Source: Leptospira haakeii (GTDB taxonomy: Bacteria > Spirochaetota > Leptospiria > Leptospirales > Leptospiraceae). From it: a stretch of DNA of 64,000 nt. The stretch spans positions 60,016 to 124,015 of the forward strand of contig NZ_NPEG01000012.1 of NCBI RefSeq assembly GCF_002812045.1. The letters are read 5' to 3'. The notes beneath the pieces are model-generated. The model searched no databases, was not told the origin of the DNA, and worked only from the letters and a program-made list of their open reading frames with translations. The position numbers and the translations under genes are program-made. This document shows positions 27,201 through 35,105 of this stretch, piece after piece; the first letter of the stretch is position 1; every line of letters begins with the position of its first letter.

Positions 27201-27803
27201 TTGGCGGAAAGCTTCTCCCAATTCTTCCAAACCGGATTCGATACGATCCGCTTTAACTTCTAATAAACCTTCGAGCTCTACAATTTTAGAAGCAAGTGAC
27301 TGTAGAATATCATCAGAACGGAAATTAAGTTTTTCTTGGAATGCTTCGAGTAAAACTTCTGCTTCAGAACGAAGTTCTTGGATACGATTTCCGATCCCAT
27401 ACACTTCTTTTTTGCCAAGCTCCAATCTTTGTAATCCGTCTTGGATGGACTGGGATTCTTGGCGAATATCTGAGGAAAGATGAACTACTTCTTTAAGATC
27501 TAATGTAACGGCGTTTAAAAAGTCCCGGTTGGAACGAATCGTATCCAGTAATTGCCTGGACTCTTCGTTAAGGCCTCTTACCTCTTCCGCAAGTTTTCTG
27601 GTTTGTTTTAAACTGATCTCCAGTTCTATTCCTGAATCTTTTACGGATTGGATTTTTTCCAGGGCGATTTCTTGTAATTCTTCCTGGAGTTTGCCAGTAT
27701 ATCTTTTGATCTGGCTGAGCTTATAATTCGACTTGTCCATCCTGCGAAGAAGGATAGTAATGCCTACACTGGCTAAAAAGGGTAAAAGAAGTTCTAGGCC
27801 CAT
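24222..27803 (-). CDS. Giant spirochaete coiled-coil protein (Scc/SpiroCoCo type)
   Basis: 1193 residues. A single N-terminal hydrophobic segment (LELLLPFLASVGITILL, about 3-19) is followed by more than 1000 residues of nearly uninterrupted heptad-rich, Glu/Lys/Arg-rich coiled coil. A low-complexity linker (about 1135-1145) leads to a compact C-terminal tail, residues about 1147-1185, with VARKKATVLNLFHNFHWQPETIAEKLGLETSLV, which reads as a helix-turn-helix. The family is confined to spirochaetes; the leptospiral Scc protein is reported to form helical filaments and bind nucleic acid. That this is its direct orthologue is inference. Divergent from the methyltransferase by 23 bases. Confidence 0.85.
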   Translation of the reverse strand: MGLELLLPFLASVGITILLRRMDKSNYKLSQIKRYTGKLQEELQEIALEKIQSVKDSGIELEISLKQTRKLAEEVRGLNEESRQLLDTIRSNRDFLNAVTLDLKEVVHLSSDIRQESQSIQDGLQRLELGKKEVYGIGNRIQELRSEAEVLLEAFQEKLNFRSDDILQSLASKIVELEGLLEVKADRIESGLEELGEAFRQRLEAQTKSLYHETVGKVDNAREEVQSLLESVKVKEEDLDARTDRMQTAFLSVSEKIDRLETRVDEKAELADRKLEETFSRNESVIRQKYDQVLEQVVHSKEAFLNGVRIEIEAIRKEIEGMSLETLTRRDEILNETRRQAEGINDSINIFQEKYLEAENKLLKQADSRKADLMRQIDSFEDEFNRISSSLRIEAEDLRKEILSGLKEFHSALESSRSEEERKSKLKLDQIRESLEEELKVLQSSQAEKFRADWETIKENVKDYSSQISTRMKEIDGSIKDLKVSLEEEVGALHASHSDRFRSEWDSIIENVKIFDVQVSTRMKEMDSYVKDIREALEGTAGDILAEAESKVSEIGLSIEDEFRKMDRRFEHFSRSWEEDVQSQKNHTMDAIRGLEERLGQIHFKGAEYLEEFSKSYAEQKDKIEEFVSKYKANFQKEGDEVRDELVSRFKDLKADAITSVENVKVEYSAAGERFENLLRKNEKLLEMQAEKIRTSTESQLEKAGEQARVVLDKLKESGQDFFERQEEKIDRLNDTIDSKINRQLSALLDKGQIQLGQLEERIAKHLADVKRHLEEALDSGIKESEGQMKEFQNQVKYLLKETEESSEEFLKTGREEFQKAQKEYRILQVDLRKDLSEIQDAKRSLFSELEEEAEKLRSSVDEISERILDAEKRSALFLDVKEIIERSENFVSEMKDALEDANQTEKTYEDLDQNLVRIKKVQEDLETRISRAEERSSEILSIEEKAEVLKEEFERIMEESSHWNDTHRKLVEAGERAFEMESRFLDLEDRLGRVVSVREEIKSLDQDSQGHKENSFKLAQKIREMEKEISVIEAREREVAETLKKTDDRLETLAGRKEEILSVEAKFDKIEDLMSELGERHKQISTLQQRLDDMKEGALSVKDDLEGLLSEAEDTFEKLSTFMDVVQTNMSKTGGGKSGKTQGQDPLVARKKATVLNLFHNFHWQPETIAEKLGLETSLVQTIIQNETVKKG

Positions 27804-27826
27804 ACTTAGAGTTTCACGAAGATTCG

Positions 27827-28648
27827 ATGAAGAAAACTCTTCAAAGAATTATGTCGCATCAAATGGATAGGAATACTCGCGAGCAGGGGAATAAATCAAG
27901 AATTATTTCTCCAATCCCCAAAAAAAGGCCGTATACGGCGTTTGCGGGCATTTACGACGGGGTCATGAAAAGGGCACCTTATCGTGACTGGGCTAAGATG
28001 ATTTTGGAATCTTACCAGATCGGAACCCAAAAAATCCACCCAAAAATCGCATTAGATCTTGGGTGTGGCACATGCAAAATTTGGAAATTTCTACCTCCTT
28101 CCACAGAACTTTGGGGAATCGATAATTCTCCTGAAATGCTTCAAATCGCCGATTCTCAGCAGATTAGAGGGGTCCGTAAATTAGGAGACCTTCTCTCTTT
28201 CCCCAAATTAAACAAATCTTTCGATCTGATTTTCTCAGTACATGATACTCTGAACTATTTCCAAAGTGAAAAGGAACTCTCCCAGGTATTTGCCCAAGTT
28301 TCGGGAGTTTTAGAGAGGAATGGGGTCTTCTTTTTCGATGTAAGCACCTCCGAAAATTTTCGAAAAAATTTTCAGAATAAGGTCCTGAAAGAGACCCATG
28401 GGCAGACAAAACTTGTCTGGAAGAATGAATTTGATCCGGAAACTTCCGTTTTAAAGACCAGCCTGGAATTTTCAGGACCTGGAATTTTCGAGTTAGAGGA
28501 ACATTTTCACAGAGCCTATCCGCTTGATACTTGGTCGAAGCTACTACAAAATTCAGGTCTTGAAATCCGAGGAATTGGCTCCGATTATGAGGCCTGGGAA
28601 ATTTTTCCCAAGGCGAATTACTGGAATTTTATGTGCCGAAAAATTTAA
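27827..28648 (+). CDS. Class I SAM-dependent methyltransferase
   Basis: 273 residues. SAM-binding motif I LDLGCGTCKIW at about 84-94, acidic loop IDNSPEML, motif II/IV-like FDLIFSVHDTLNYF, then FFDVSTSENFRKNF. Substrate unknown. The first 35 residues look unstructured and the true start may be ATG 27851 (MSHQMDRN). The intergenic distance to the divergent coiled-coil gene is so small that the two promoters must overlap coding sequence. Confidence 0.85.
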   Translation: MKKTLQRIMSHQMDRNTREQGNKSRIISPIPKKRPYTAFAGIYDGVMKRAPYRDWAKMILESYQIGTQKIHPKIALDLGCGTCKIWKFLPPSTELWGIDNSPEMLQIADSQQIRGVRKLGDLLSFPKLNKSFDLIFSVHDTLNYFQSEKELSQVFAQVSGVLERNGVFFFDVSTSENFRKNFQNKVLKETHGQTKLVWKNEFDPETSVLKTSLEFSGPGIFELEEHFHRAYPLDTWSKLLQNSGLEIRGIGSDYEAWEIFPKANYWNFMCRKI

Positions 28649-28651
28649 GCC

Positions 28652-28738
28652 GCTTGTTTGGATAATAGGACTTTGAGTTCCTACTCTGTTTTATTGTTGG
28701 GATGCTCTAGTTTTAGGAGTCTATCCTATTAAACAAGC
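28652..28738. repeat. Long-range inverted repeat in the STAS gene leader
   Basis: Left arm 28652-28670 (GCTTGTTT, GGAT insertion, AATAGGA) pairs with right arm 28724-28738 (TCCTATTAAACAAGC): 15 pairs interrupted by one 4-base bulge. The loop is about 53 bases and ends 8 bases before the STAS start codon. Confidence 0.7.
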
Positions 28739-28746
28739 TGTTACCT

Positions 28747-29049
28747 ATGGCCAAATTAACGATACAAAATAAACACGGAATCGTTCGTTTCGAAAATCAA
28801 CTTCTGGACGGATACGAAAAAGTCTTTGATGAGATTTCGGAGCAGGCTTCCAGGGCACATATCCAAAACCTAACCTTGGACATGACCCCAACTAAAAAAA
28901 TTACTTCCAGCGGTGTTGCAAAACTACTCACTCTTAGAAACCTTTTGGATCATTTCGGAGTAAAATTAGAGGTGGTGAATCTTCAGCCTACTCTAATGGA
29001 TGTACTTCGTAAGTTCAAAGTGGATACAATGCTGCGCATCAAAGCATAA
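28747..29049 (+). CDS. STAS domain protein (anti-sigma factor antagonist type)
   Basis: 100 residues, single STAS domain. The usual phospho-acceptor region appears as KKITSSGVAKLL, with Ser at about 58-59 in the position where SpoIIAA/RsbV proteins are phosphorylated. Expected partners are RsbW-like kinases; one is encoded at 40816-41241, far from this gene, so partnership is untested inference. Next on the same strand is the ABC cassette, 51 bases on. Confidence 0.88.
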   Translation: MAKLTIQNKHGIVRFENQLLDGYEKVFDEISEQASRAHIQNLTLDMTPTKKITSSGVAKLLTLRNLLDHFGVKLEVVNLQPTLMDVLRKFKVDTMLRIKA

Positions 29050-29100
29050 ATCCCGGGAAAAAAAGTTGCATAGGCTTTAAGGCCCGAAAGAATAACTTTC

Positions 29101-30012
29101 GTGGCCTCTCTCCAGGTATCCGATCTTTCTAAATCCTATTTCGGAAAGGTCGCAATTTCGAATCTAAATTTCTCCATTCCAAAAAATAGGATCACAGGTT
29201 TACTTGGGCCTAATGGTGCGGGTAAAACTACTGCACTCAGAATACTTACAGGATTTGTACAGCCTGATAAAGGATCCGTATTGCTAGACGGAATCTCTTT
29301 GGAAAAAGATCCACAAATTATAAAACAAAGATTAGGTTATCTCCCTGAATCTTCCGCGATCTATCCGGATATGACTGTGGGGGAATATCTGGACTTTATA
29401 GGAAATGTTAGAGGGATGGAAATATCCTTCTTCAAAAAAAGAAAAAAAGAAGTATTAGATATTTGTGATCTAAGATCCCAGACTTTTTCTTTAGCGGGAA
29501 TTTTGTCCAAAGGTACAAGACAAAGATTGGCATTAGCAGGAGCATTACTTCATGATCCGGATTGGATCGTTTTAGATGAACCTAGCTCAGGTTTAGACCC
29601 GATACAAATTTCTCATTTTAGAGATGTACTCCGAAATTTAGGAAAAGATAGAATAGTATTATTATCCACTCATATACTTTCAGAAGTAGAAGAGACCTGC
29701 GATCATGCTTTGGTCCTACATAAAGGGAACTTGGTTGCCGATCTTCCTGTTTCAGAATTCAAAAGATCTGATTCAGTTCTTCTAACAGCTAAAATAAGTA
29801 AAGACATCTTGGAAAAAATGTTAGAAGGCAAGAATATACAAATCTTCTCTTCCGAAAAAGAAGGTGAATACACTAAGTTCAGATTAGAATCTTCCTCCCT
29901 CAAACCTGAGGAAATTTTCGAGATCATCAGAAAAGAATCATTTCCGATTTTAGAATATAAGATTTCCCAAAAATCTTTAGAGTCGGTCTTTCAGGACCTG
30001 GTTTCCGGCTAA
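29101..30012 (+). CDS. ABC transporter ATP-binding protein (GldA-like)
   Basis: 303 residues. Walker A GPNGAGKTT, signature LSKGTRQRLALAGALL (an LSKGT variant of LSGGQ), Walker B WIVLDEPSSGLDP, and a C-terminal extension (about 220-303) as in ABC-2 exporters. GTG start. First gene of a four-gene cassette (29101-33430) with a permease, a GldG-like periplasmic protein and a DUF4340 protein. In Bacteroidetes the related GldAFG genes are tied to gliding, but such cassettes also occur in non-gliding bacteria. Confidence 0.92.
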   Translation: MASLQVSDLSKSYFGKVAISNLNFSIPKNRITGLLGPNGAGKTTALRILTGFVQPDKGSVLLDGISLEKDPQIIKQRLGYLPESSAIYPDMTVGEYLDFIGNVRGMEISFFKKRKKEVLDICDLRSQTFSLAGILSKGTRQRLALAGALLHDPDWIVLDEPSSGLDPIQISHFRDVLRNLGKDRIVLLSTHILSEVEETCDHALVLHKGNLVADLPVSEFKRSDSVLLTAKISKDILEKMLEGKNIQIFSSEKEGEYTKFRLESSSLKPEEIFEIIRKESFPILEYKISQKSLESVFQDLVSG

Positions 30013-30015
30013 AAT

Positions 30016-30762
30016 ATGAAACTTCTCACCTTACCTCCAGGACTCGTTGCTGTTTTTAAGAAAGAATGGGCCAGTTATTTTAATACTCCAATTGGTTACG
30101 TTTTCTCTATCCTTTACTTATTCTTATCTTCCTTCTTATTCTTTTACGGTTTGGGAGAAGGTTCCTTCTGGGACAGAAAAGTTGCAGGTATGGAAGAATA
30201 CTTCGTATGGACTCCCCTTTTATTCGTTGTATTTGTTCCTGCGATCACAATGAGGCTTTGGTCCGAAGAAAAAAGATCCGGAAGTTTAGAGATCTTATTC
30301 ACTTTGCCCATCTCCAAATTCGAAATTGTCGCTGCAAAGTTTTTGGCCGCTTGGGCATTCTTGGGATTTACAGTTTGTTTAAGTGTTTCGATCCCATTTT
30401 TTATCTGGGCATTTGGTGATCTAGATTTAGGGATCGTATTTGCAGGATATGCAGGCTGCCTGTTACTCGGCGGAGCCTATATAAGCCTCGGGATCTTCCT
30501 TTCTTCTTTTGGAAGAGACCAGATCAGTTCCTATATTCTTACGGTTCTTGTTTGCCTTTTCTTTTTTCTATTAGGAACTCAACCGGTCCTGAAATTTTTC
30601 GGGGGTGGCCCTTCCGCATTCGCGTATTTATTCGCTCTGTCTTCCCATTTCGAGTCATTTCGTTTGGGGATATTGGATCTTTCCGATACATTTTACTTTT
30701 TGAGTTTTATCTCAGCAAATTTAGCCGGGAACGTTTTTTTTCTCAGGAGAAATTATCCATGA
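30016..30762 (+). CDS. ABC-2 type permease (GldF-like)
   Basis: 248 residues with about six membrane helices. FKKEWASYFNTPIGYVF at the N-terminus and ITMRLWSEEKRSGSLEILFTLPIS after the second helix are hallmark motifs of the GldF/ABC-2 family. It starts 3 bases after the ATPase stop and overlaps the next gene by ATGA. Confidence 0.92.
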   Translation: MKLLTLPPGLVAVFKKEWASYFNTPIGYVFSILYLFLSSFLFFYGLGEGSFWDRKVAGMEEYFVWTPLLFVVFVPAITMRLWSEEKRSGSLEILFTLPISKFEIVAAKFLAAWAFLGFTVCLSVSIPFFIWAFGDLDLGIVFAGYAGCLLLGGAYISLGIFLSSFGRDQISSYILTVLVCLFFFLLGTQPVLKFFGGGPSAFAYLFALSSHFESFRLGILDLSDTFYFLSFISANLAGNVFFLRRNYP

Positions 30763-32429
30763 GAGAATTATTCCGACCTCTATTAGAAATTTCCAAATCT
30801 CCTTGGTTCGGGCTCGCGAATGGGATTCTACTCTTTGTTCTGCTAAACGGAATCTTCTCCACAATTCCATGCAAAGCTGATCTTTCTAGATCTGGAAGAT
30901 TCCAGATCACTTCCAGCACTATAAAAGTATTAAAAGAACTAGATGATCCATTGTATATAGATGCTTTTTATTCTTCAGAGATCCCGGGAGAATATAAAGC
31001 AAGAGCGGAACTTAGCAAAGAACTATTAAAAGAGATCTCTAAGATAGGGAAAGAAAATGTTTCTCTGAGATTCTATGACCCTTCCGCTTCGGAAGAAGAT
31101 AATAGAAAAGCAATGGAGCTTGGTTTAGAGCCTCAAATCCTACAACAAACTTCTAGGGATTCTGCCTCAGTCAAACAGGCGTTTATGGGAATCGTTCTGA
31201 CCCTGGGTCATAAAACGGAGGTTTTATCTTTTGCATTCTTCACGGAAGATTTGGAATACCAGATATTAAATTCTATCCGAAAAATGCAGAGACAGGACAA
31301 GGACTCAGGAATTGTTCTTTTAAAATCTCCCGGAAATCTTTCCTTCCAAGAACAAGGTTCTCCTAAAGATAGGATAGAAATTTTCGCAAGAAGGGTTCTG
31401 AGAGGAGAATATGGTCCGATTTTAGAATTGGATCTGGAAACTGAAGATCTTCCTCCGGAAACCGAAGTAATACTTTGGATTGGTGGGGGAACTCTTTCTA
31501 AAAACACAGAACGTAAATTAGACAAGTTCATTATAGAAGGAGGAAGTTTTATCCTCCTAGCGAAAGCAATGGAGTTCAAAACAAACTCTGAAAGAGGTAG
31601 TTTCGGACTTCTTTCCGGAGATTTAGGAGCAGGCCTTGCTCAAAAAAATCCTGACTCGGAAGAAATAGTCCGCTTTTTAGAACATTATGGAATTCGAATC
31701 AACTATGATATTGTTTTAGAACCGGATCATTCTCTACCAATGGGTTCTGTGATAGAAATTGAACCTGGAGTTTTAGGAAAATATCCTTATCCACCTTGGA
31801 TTGTTCCGGACCAAAAATCAAAAACTTTAGATCCAAATAGCCCATTTACAAAAAATCAGGAAAGCCTTTTGGTCCCTTGGTCTTCTAGTCTGAATATTCT
31901 TCAGGAAAAACAGAAAGAAGTAAAATTTACTATATTAGCAAAAAGTGGAACAGATGCCGAATCCAGAACGGAACCGGTTTCCTTGGGAGAAAAACAAATT
32001 TTTTCTACTCCGATCCAAACAAATGGTGGACCTTTTGTATTAGGAGTTTATGCGGAAGGAAAATTTAGTTCTTATTTTTCGGATTCCAAACAAAATCCTA
32101 AATCCATAGACACAACTAGAGAGAATAATCTCGTAAAAACAGGAAAAATTTTAGTATTCGGTTCTCCCTATTTAGTTTCCGATCTTCTGGCATTTCCTGA
32201 ATTTTCAGAAATCCTGAAAAACTCCAATATTCCTTTTTTGTTAAATTCGATTGATATACTTAAAGGAGAAACGGATCTTTTAGAAGTCCGTTCCAAACAG
32301 TCGGCAGTTTTAAAATTAAAACCCTTACCATTCTTGCTAGAAACGTCGATCAGCTTATTTCATTTATTTTTGGTTCCTGGTTTATTAGCTCTTTATGCTT
32401 TCCGTAGACTGAAAAGAAGGAACGGATAA
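30759..32429 (+). CDS. GldG-like ABC-associated periplasmic protein
   Basis: 556 residues from ATG 30759, chosen because CAGGAGA precedes it and it forms a classical ATGA overlap with the permease stop; the open frame upstream is shadow. N-terminal membrane helix (about 15-35), large soluble domain (ITSSTIKVLKELDDPLYIDAFYSSEIP, KQAFMGIVLTLGHKTEVLSF), and a C-terminal helix (about 530-550, ISLFHLFLVPGLLALYAF) followed by RRLKRR. This is the layout of the GldG/DUF7088-type subunits of ABC-2 cassettes. Role in transport unknown. Confidence 0.88.
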   Translation: MRELFRPLLEISKSPWFGLANGILLFVLLNGIFSTIPCKADLSRSGRFQITSSTIKVLKELDDPLYIDAFYSSEIPGEYKARAELSKELLKEISKIGKENVSLRFYDPSASEEDNRKAMELGLEPQILQQTSRDSASVKQAFMGIVLTLGHKTEVLSFAFFTEDLEYQILNSIRKMQRQDKDSGIVLLKSPGNLSFQEQGSPKDRIEIFARRVLRGEYGPILELDLETEDLPPETEVILWIGGGTLSKNTERKLDKFIIEGGSFILLAKAMEFKTNSERGSFGLLSGDLGAGLAQKNPDSEEIVRFLEHYGIRINYDIVLEPDHSLPMGSVIEIEPGVLGKYPYPPWIVPDQKSKTLDPNSPFTKNQESLLVPWSSSLNILQEKQKEVKFTILAKSGTDAESRTEPVSLGEKQIFSTPIQTNGGPFVLGVYAEGKFSSYFSDSKQNPKSIDTTRENNLVKTGKILVFGSPYLVSDLLAFPEFSEILKNSNIPFLLNSIDILKGETDLLEVRSKQSAVLKLKPLPFLLETSISLFHLFLVPGLLALYAFRRLKRRNG

Positions 32430-33430
32430 TGGATTTTTTAAAATATTCGGACCTTCTCCGCAGAACATATAAAGAATATCCGCAAATCCTATTATTCTTT
32501 GGAAATATAGTTTTAGCCTTTTTACTTTTAATCGCAAAAGATCCCTGGGATTGGTTTAAAAATACTTATCAAAATTCCGAAAGTTTCTATAAAACCAAAT
32601 CGGAAGAGATCCAAACGATTATCAGCGGTCGTAAGGGACAAGAAAGTATCCTGAACAGGAATCTGGATGGATGGACAGTTCAGTTGCCTTCGGGGTTGGT
32701 GCTACCAGGTGATTCTGCCAGAATTGAAGAATTGATCCAAACCTGTTTAAATTTACGTAAATTCACCCTGCTCTCAGAATCTAATTCAGTTTCTAAAGAA
32801 GAATTCGGATTAGGAGGAGATGAGCCCGTATTAGAACTAAAAACCGTTTCTGGAAATTCTCTCGGAAAAATCCTAATAGGAGCACCCGTCAGAAAAGGGA
32901 AAGGATCTTATATCCTGGATGAAAAAAATCAGATCTGGTTAGTTAAAGAAAATTTAAAATCTGTCACAGGTGGAGGCAAACTGGATTTCTTCCTAAGCAG
33001 ATCTTTGGTTCCGCCCTTCCCTTCCAGAGAAAAAGTTTCCGAGATAAAAATCTCCGGACTTTCTTCCATAAATTTTAACTTAAGTAAACAAGGTGAAAAT
33101 TGGATCTTAGAAACTTCCGGCGGCCAGATAATCGCTTCTTCTGAAGAAGTAGAAAACTATTTGGAAGAGATTAAAAAACTAAGTGCAGACGAAGTTCTTT
33201 TGGAAAAGTCGGAAGAACTTTCTTCGGTCCCAAAAGATAGAAATTTTAAAATAGAGATCATTACGAGTACGGATCGTTATCTAGTTTCTCCAATCGGAAT
33301 GACCAAGTTAGGAAGTTATGTTTTCCAGAGAGAGGGCCTAAGTTACAGATTGGTTTTGGATCCCTGGAACCTGGAAAGGATTCTACAAAAGGATCTTGCA
33401 GACTTTTCTAACAGCTTTCCTTCCCCCTGA
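32429..33430 (+). CDS. DUF4340 domain protein
   Basis: 333 residues; one N-terminal membrane helix (about 18-36), then a soluble domain rich in beta-strands with repeated tripartite units (GWTVQLPSGLVLPGDSARIEELIQ; LELKTVSGNSLGKILIGAPV), as in DUF4340. It overlaps the previous stop by one base (TAATG), so it belongs to the same transcript. It may sense or bind substrate for the exporter, but that is inference. Confidence 0.85.
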   Translation: MDFLKYSDLLRRTYKEYPQILLFFGNIVLAFLLLIAKDPWDWFKNTYQNSESFYKTKSEEIQTIISGRKGQESILNRNLDGWTVQLPSGLVLPGDSARIEELIQTCLNLRKFTLLSESNSVSKEEFGLGGDEPVLELKTVSGNSLGKILIGAPVRKGKGSYILDEKNQIWLVKENLKSVTGGGKLDFFLSRSLVPPFPSREKVSEIKISGLSSINFNLSKQGENWILETSGGQIIASSEEVENYLEEIKKLSADEVLLEKSEELSSVPKDRNFKIEIITSTDRYLVSPIGMTKLGSYVFQREGLSYRLVLDPWNLERILQKDLADFSNSFPSP

Positions 33431-33508
33431 AGGGCTTAGAATCAATGGTTGACACTCCGAGGGGATAAAAGTTTCCTTCCTTAATACCACAACCCATAAG
33501 GAATTTGT

Positions 33509-34267
33509 ATGGCATTAATTGAAGAATTGGATCAGCAGGGGAATTTTCTATTTCGCTGGAGATCTTATATACCAGGATTTATTCTTCTTCTTTGTCTATA
33601 CTCCTTAAGCAAGTTCGAATTTTTAGAAGATTCTTACGAAATCAACTTATACTACGCCGGTGCTTGCTTTCTAGTAAGCTTACTCGGCTTAGCAGTCCGC
33701 TGTTTTGTGATAGGCTACGCTCCTGCCCGCACTTCCGGCAGAAATACAAAAGAACAAGTGGCTGATGTAGTCAACCAAGAGGGAATTTATTCCTTAGTTC
33801 GCCATCCACTTTATCTCGGAAATTTCCTAATGTATTTAGGGCCTGTTCTGTATTTCAGAGATGTACCTTTACTTCTGGTATTTGCGTTATTTTTTGGATT
33901 CTATTACGAAAGAATAATGTTCGCAGAAGAAAAATTCTTAAGAGATAAGTTCGGTCAGGACTATCTAAACTGGGCAGACAAAATCCCTGCATTCATTCCT
34001 AAATTTTCAGGTTATGTAAAACCTAAACTCGGTTTTTCTTTCCGAAATATCTTAAAAAGAGAATATCCAAGCCTATTCGGTATCTTAGTGATCTTCGTAG
34101 TATTTGATTACGCGGCGAGTTTCAAGATCGGATTCGGGGATTGGAAAGAACCTTGGGCGGTGATTACTGAGCCACAGATCTGGGCATTCGGAATCGGCGC
34201 TGCATTCTATACAATCGTTAGAGTTATAGTAAAAACCACCAAGTGGTTAGTGGTAGAAGGCCGTTAA
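33509..34267 (+). CDS. Isoprenylcysteine methyltransferase-like membrane protein (PEMT/ICMT family)
   Basis: 252 residues. Several membrane helices; family core EGIYSLVRHPLYLGNFLMYLG, then YYERIMFAEEKFLRDKFGQDYLNW, which carry the SAM-binding RHP and EE motifs of the PEMT/ICMT group. AAGGAA stands before the ATG. Methylates a lipid or lipidated substrate, identity unknown. Ends in a strong bidirectional terminator. Confidence 0.85.
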   Translation: MALIEELDQQGNFLFRWRSYIPGFILLLCLYSLSKFEFLEDSYEINLYYAGACFLVSLLGLAVRCFVIGYAPARTSGRNTKEQVADVVNQEGIYSLVRHPLYLGNFLMYLGPVLYFRDVPLLLVFALFFGFYYERIMFAEEKFLRDKFGQDYLNWADKIPAFIPKFSGYVKPKLGFSFRNILKREYPSLFGILVIFVVFDYAASFKIGFGDWKEPWAVITEPQIWAFGIGAAFYTIVRVIVKTTKWLVVEGR

Positions 34268-34285
34268 TTTTCGGCCTTCTTCTTA
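34255..34285. terminator. Bidirectional terminator
   Basis: AGAAGGCCG/CGGCCTTCT, a perfect 9-bp stem with an 8-base loop including the TAA stop of the methyltransferase, followed by a T-rich tail. Confidence 0.85.
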
Positions 34286-34290
34286 TCTTC

Positions 34291-35001
34291 TCAAACGTTC
34301 GAAGTATATTCCAGATAAGATTTGAACTTCTCCCCGTCCTTGGTCAAAAAGATCGGGGTCGGGTATTCCCTTTTCAGAGGAAGTAGTGCAAAACCTTGGT
34401 CGTAAAAAACGATCTTCTCCACTTCATTCAGTTTATAACTAAATTCCGAATTTCTAGCTTGGAAACTGAATCCACCTGGGATCTCTCTAATACTCCCCTT
34501 TCCCATTCTTCTAAAACCTTTTAAAGTTTCAGGACGGATCTTCTCTTGGAGCGCTTCGTAAGGTAATCTTCCGGAAAGATCTAAGAACAGTATTCCTTCC
34601 ATGGACCATTCTTCTTCCTTAGGGATTCTAGGTTGGGTGCGTTCAGGCTCAGTTACCATTTCTAAAATTTCTCCCCTTTTTGTTTCATCCCAAGTCTCAG
34701 TTCCAAATTCTTCCTCTTCCGAAACCTCAGGCTCGGATCTTTGGGATTCCATTCTTTGCCTTTCGGATAGAGGGCGGATCTTTCTTTCTTCTGCGAAAGC
34801 CTGATCCATTTGGGAATAAATTTCAGAACGTCCCTGTTTTTTAAGAGAAGCTAAAGTATCCGGGGAAATTTTTTTCTCTCTAGCTGGAGGCAGGTTTCCT
34901 GAACGGACACCAAAGTCTTTTTTAGAATTTGGCTGAAAGGAAACATAAATAAAGCAGAGGATTCCTACTAAAATGAGTGCTAAGGCAATATAGAGCATCA
35001 T
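34291..35001 (-). CDS. Membrane-anchored hypothetical protein
   Basis: 236 residues. One N-terminal helix (about 3-22), a charged linker of about 100 residues with many Glu/Arg, then a compact C-terminal domain beginning EEEWSMEGILFLDLSGRLP and ending FLTKDGEKFKSYL. The compact domain resembles small beta-rich modules but has no motif I can name. Divergent from the PpiD/SurA-like gene. Confidence 0.65.
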   Translation of the reverse strand: MMLYIALALILVGILCFIYVSFQPNSKKDFGVRSGNLPPAREKKISPDTLASLKKQGRSEIYSQMDQAFAEERKIRPLSERQRMESQRSEPEVSEEEEFGTETWDETKRGEILEMVTEPERTQPRIPKEEEWSMEGILFLDLSGRLPYEALQEKIRPETLKGFRRMGKGSIREIPGGFSFQARNSEFSYKLNEVEKIVFYDQGFALLPLKREYPTPIFLTKDGEKFKSYLEYTSNV

Positions 35002-35105
35002 TATATGTATCTATCCAATTTCGCCGTTTCTGAAGCATTTTTCGGGCGGTTTTTCTCCTTTACAGATTCCAGGCGCGGGCCAGTCTTCCTTGTGAACGTA
35101 GTTTT

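Noticed and set aside
24931..27726. Several antisense open frames of 65-166 residues across the coiled-coil gene
   Set aside because: Low-complexity Ser/Arg shadows of Glu/Lys/Leu-rich heptads. No start signal or family resemblance.
30552..30758. Upstream extension of the GldG-like gene
   Set aside because: Overlaps the permease in another frame; CAGGAGA and the ATGA junction support the start at 30759.
33449..33454. Consensus TTGACA before the ICMT-like gene
   Set aside because: No acceptable -10 hexamer at 16-18 bases, so not called a promoter.
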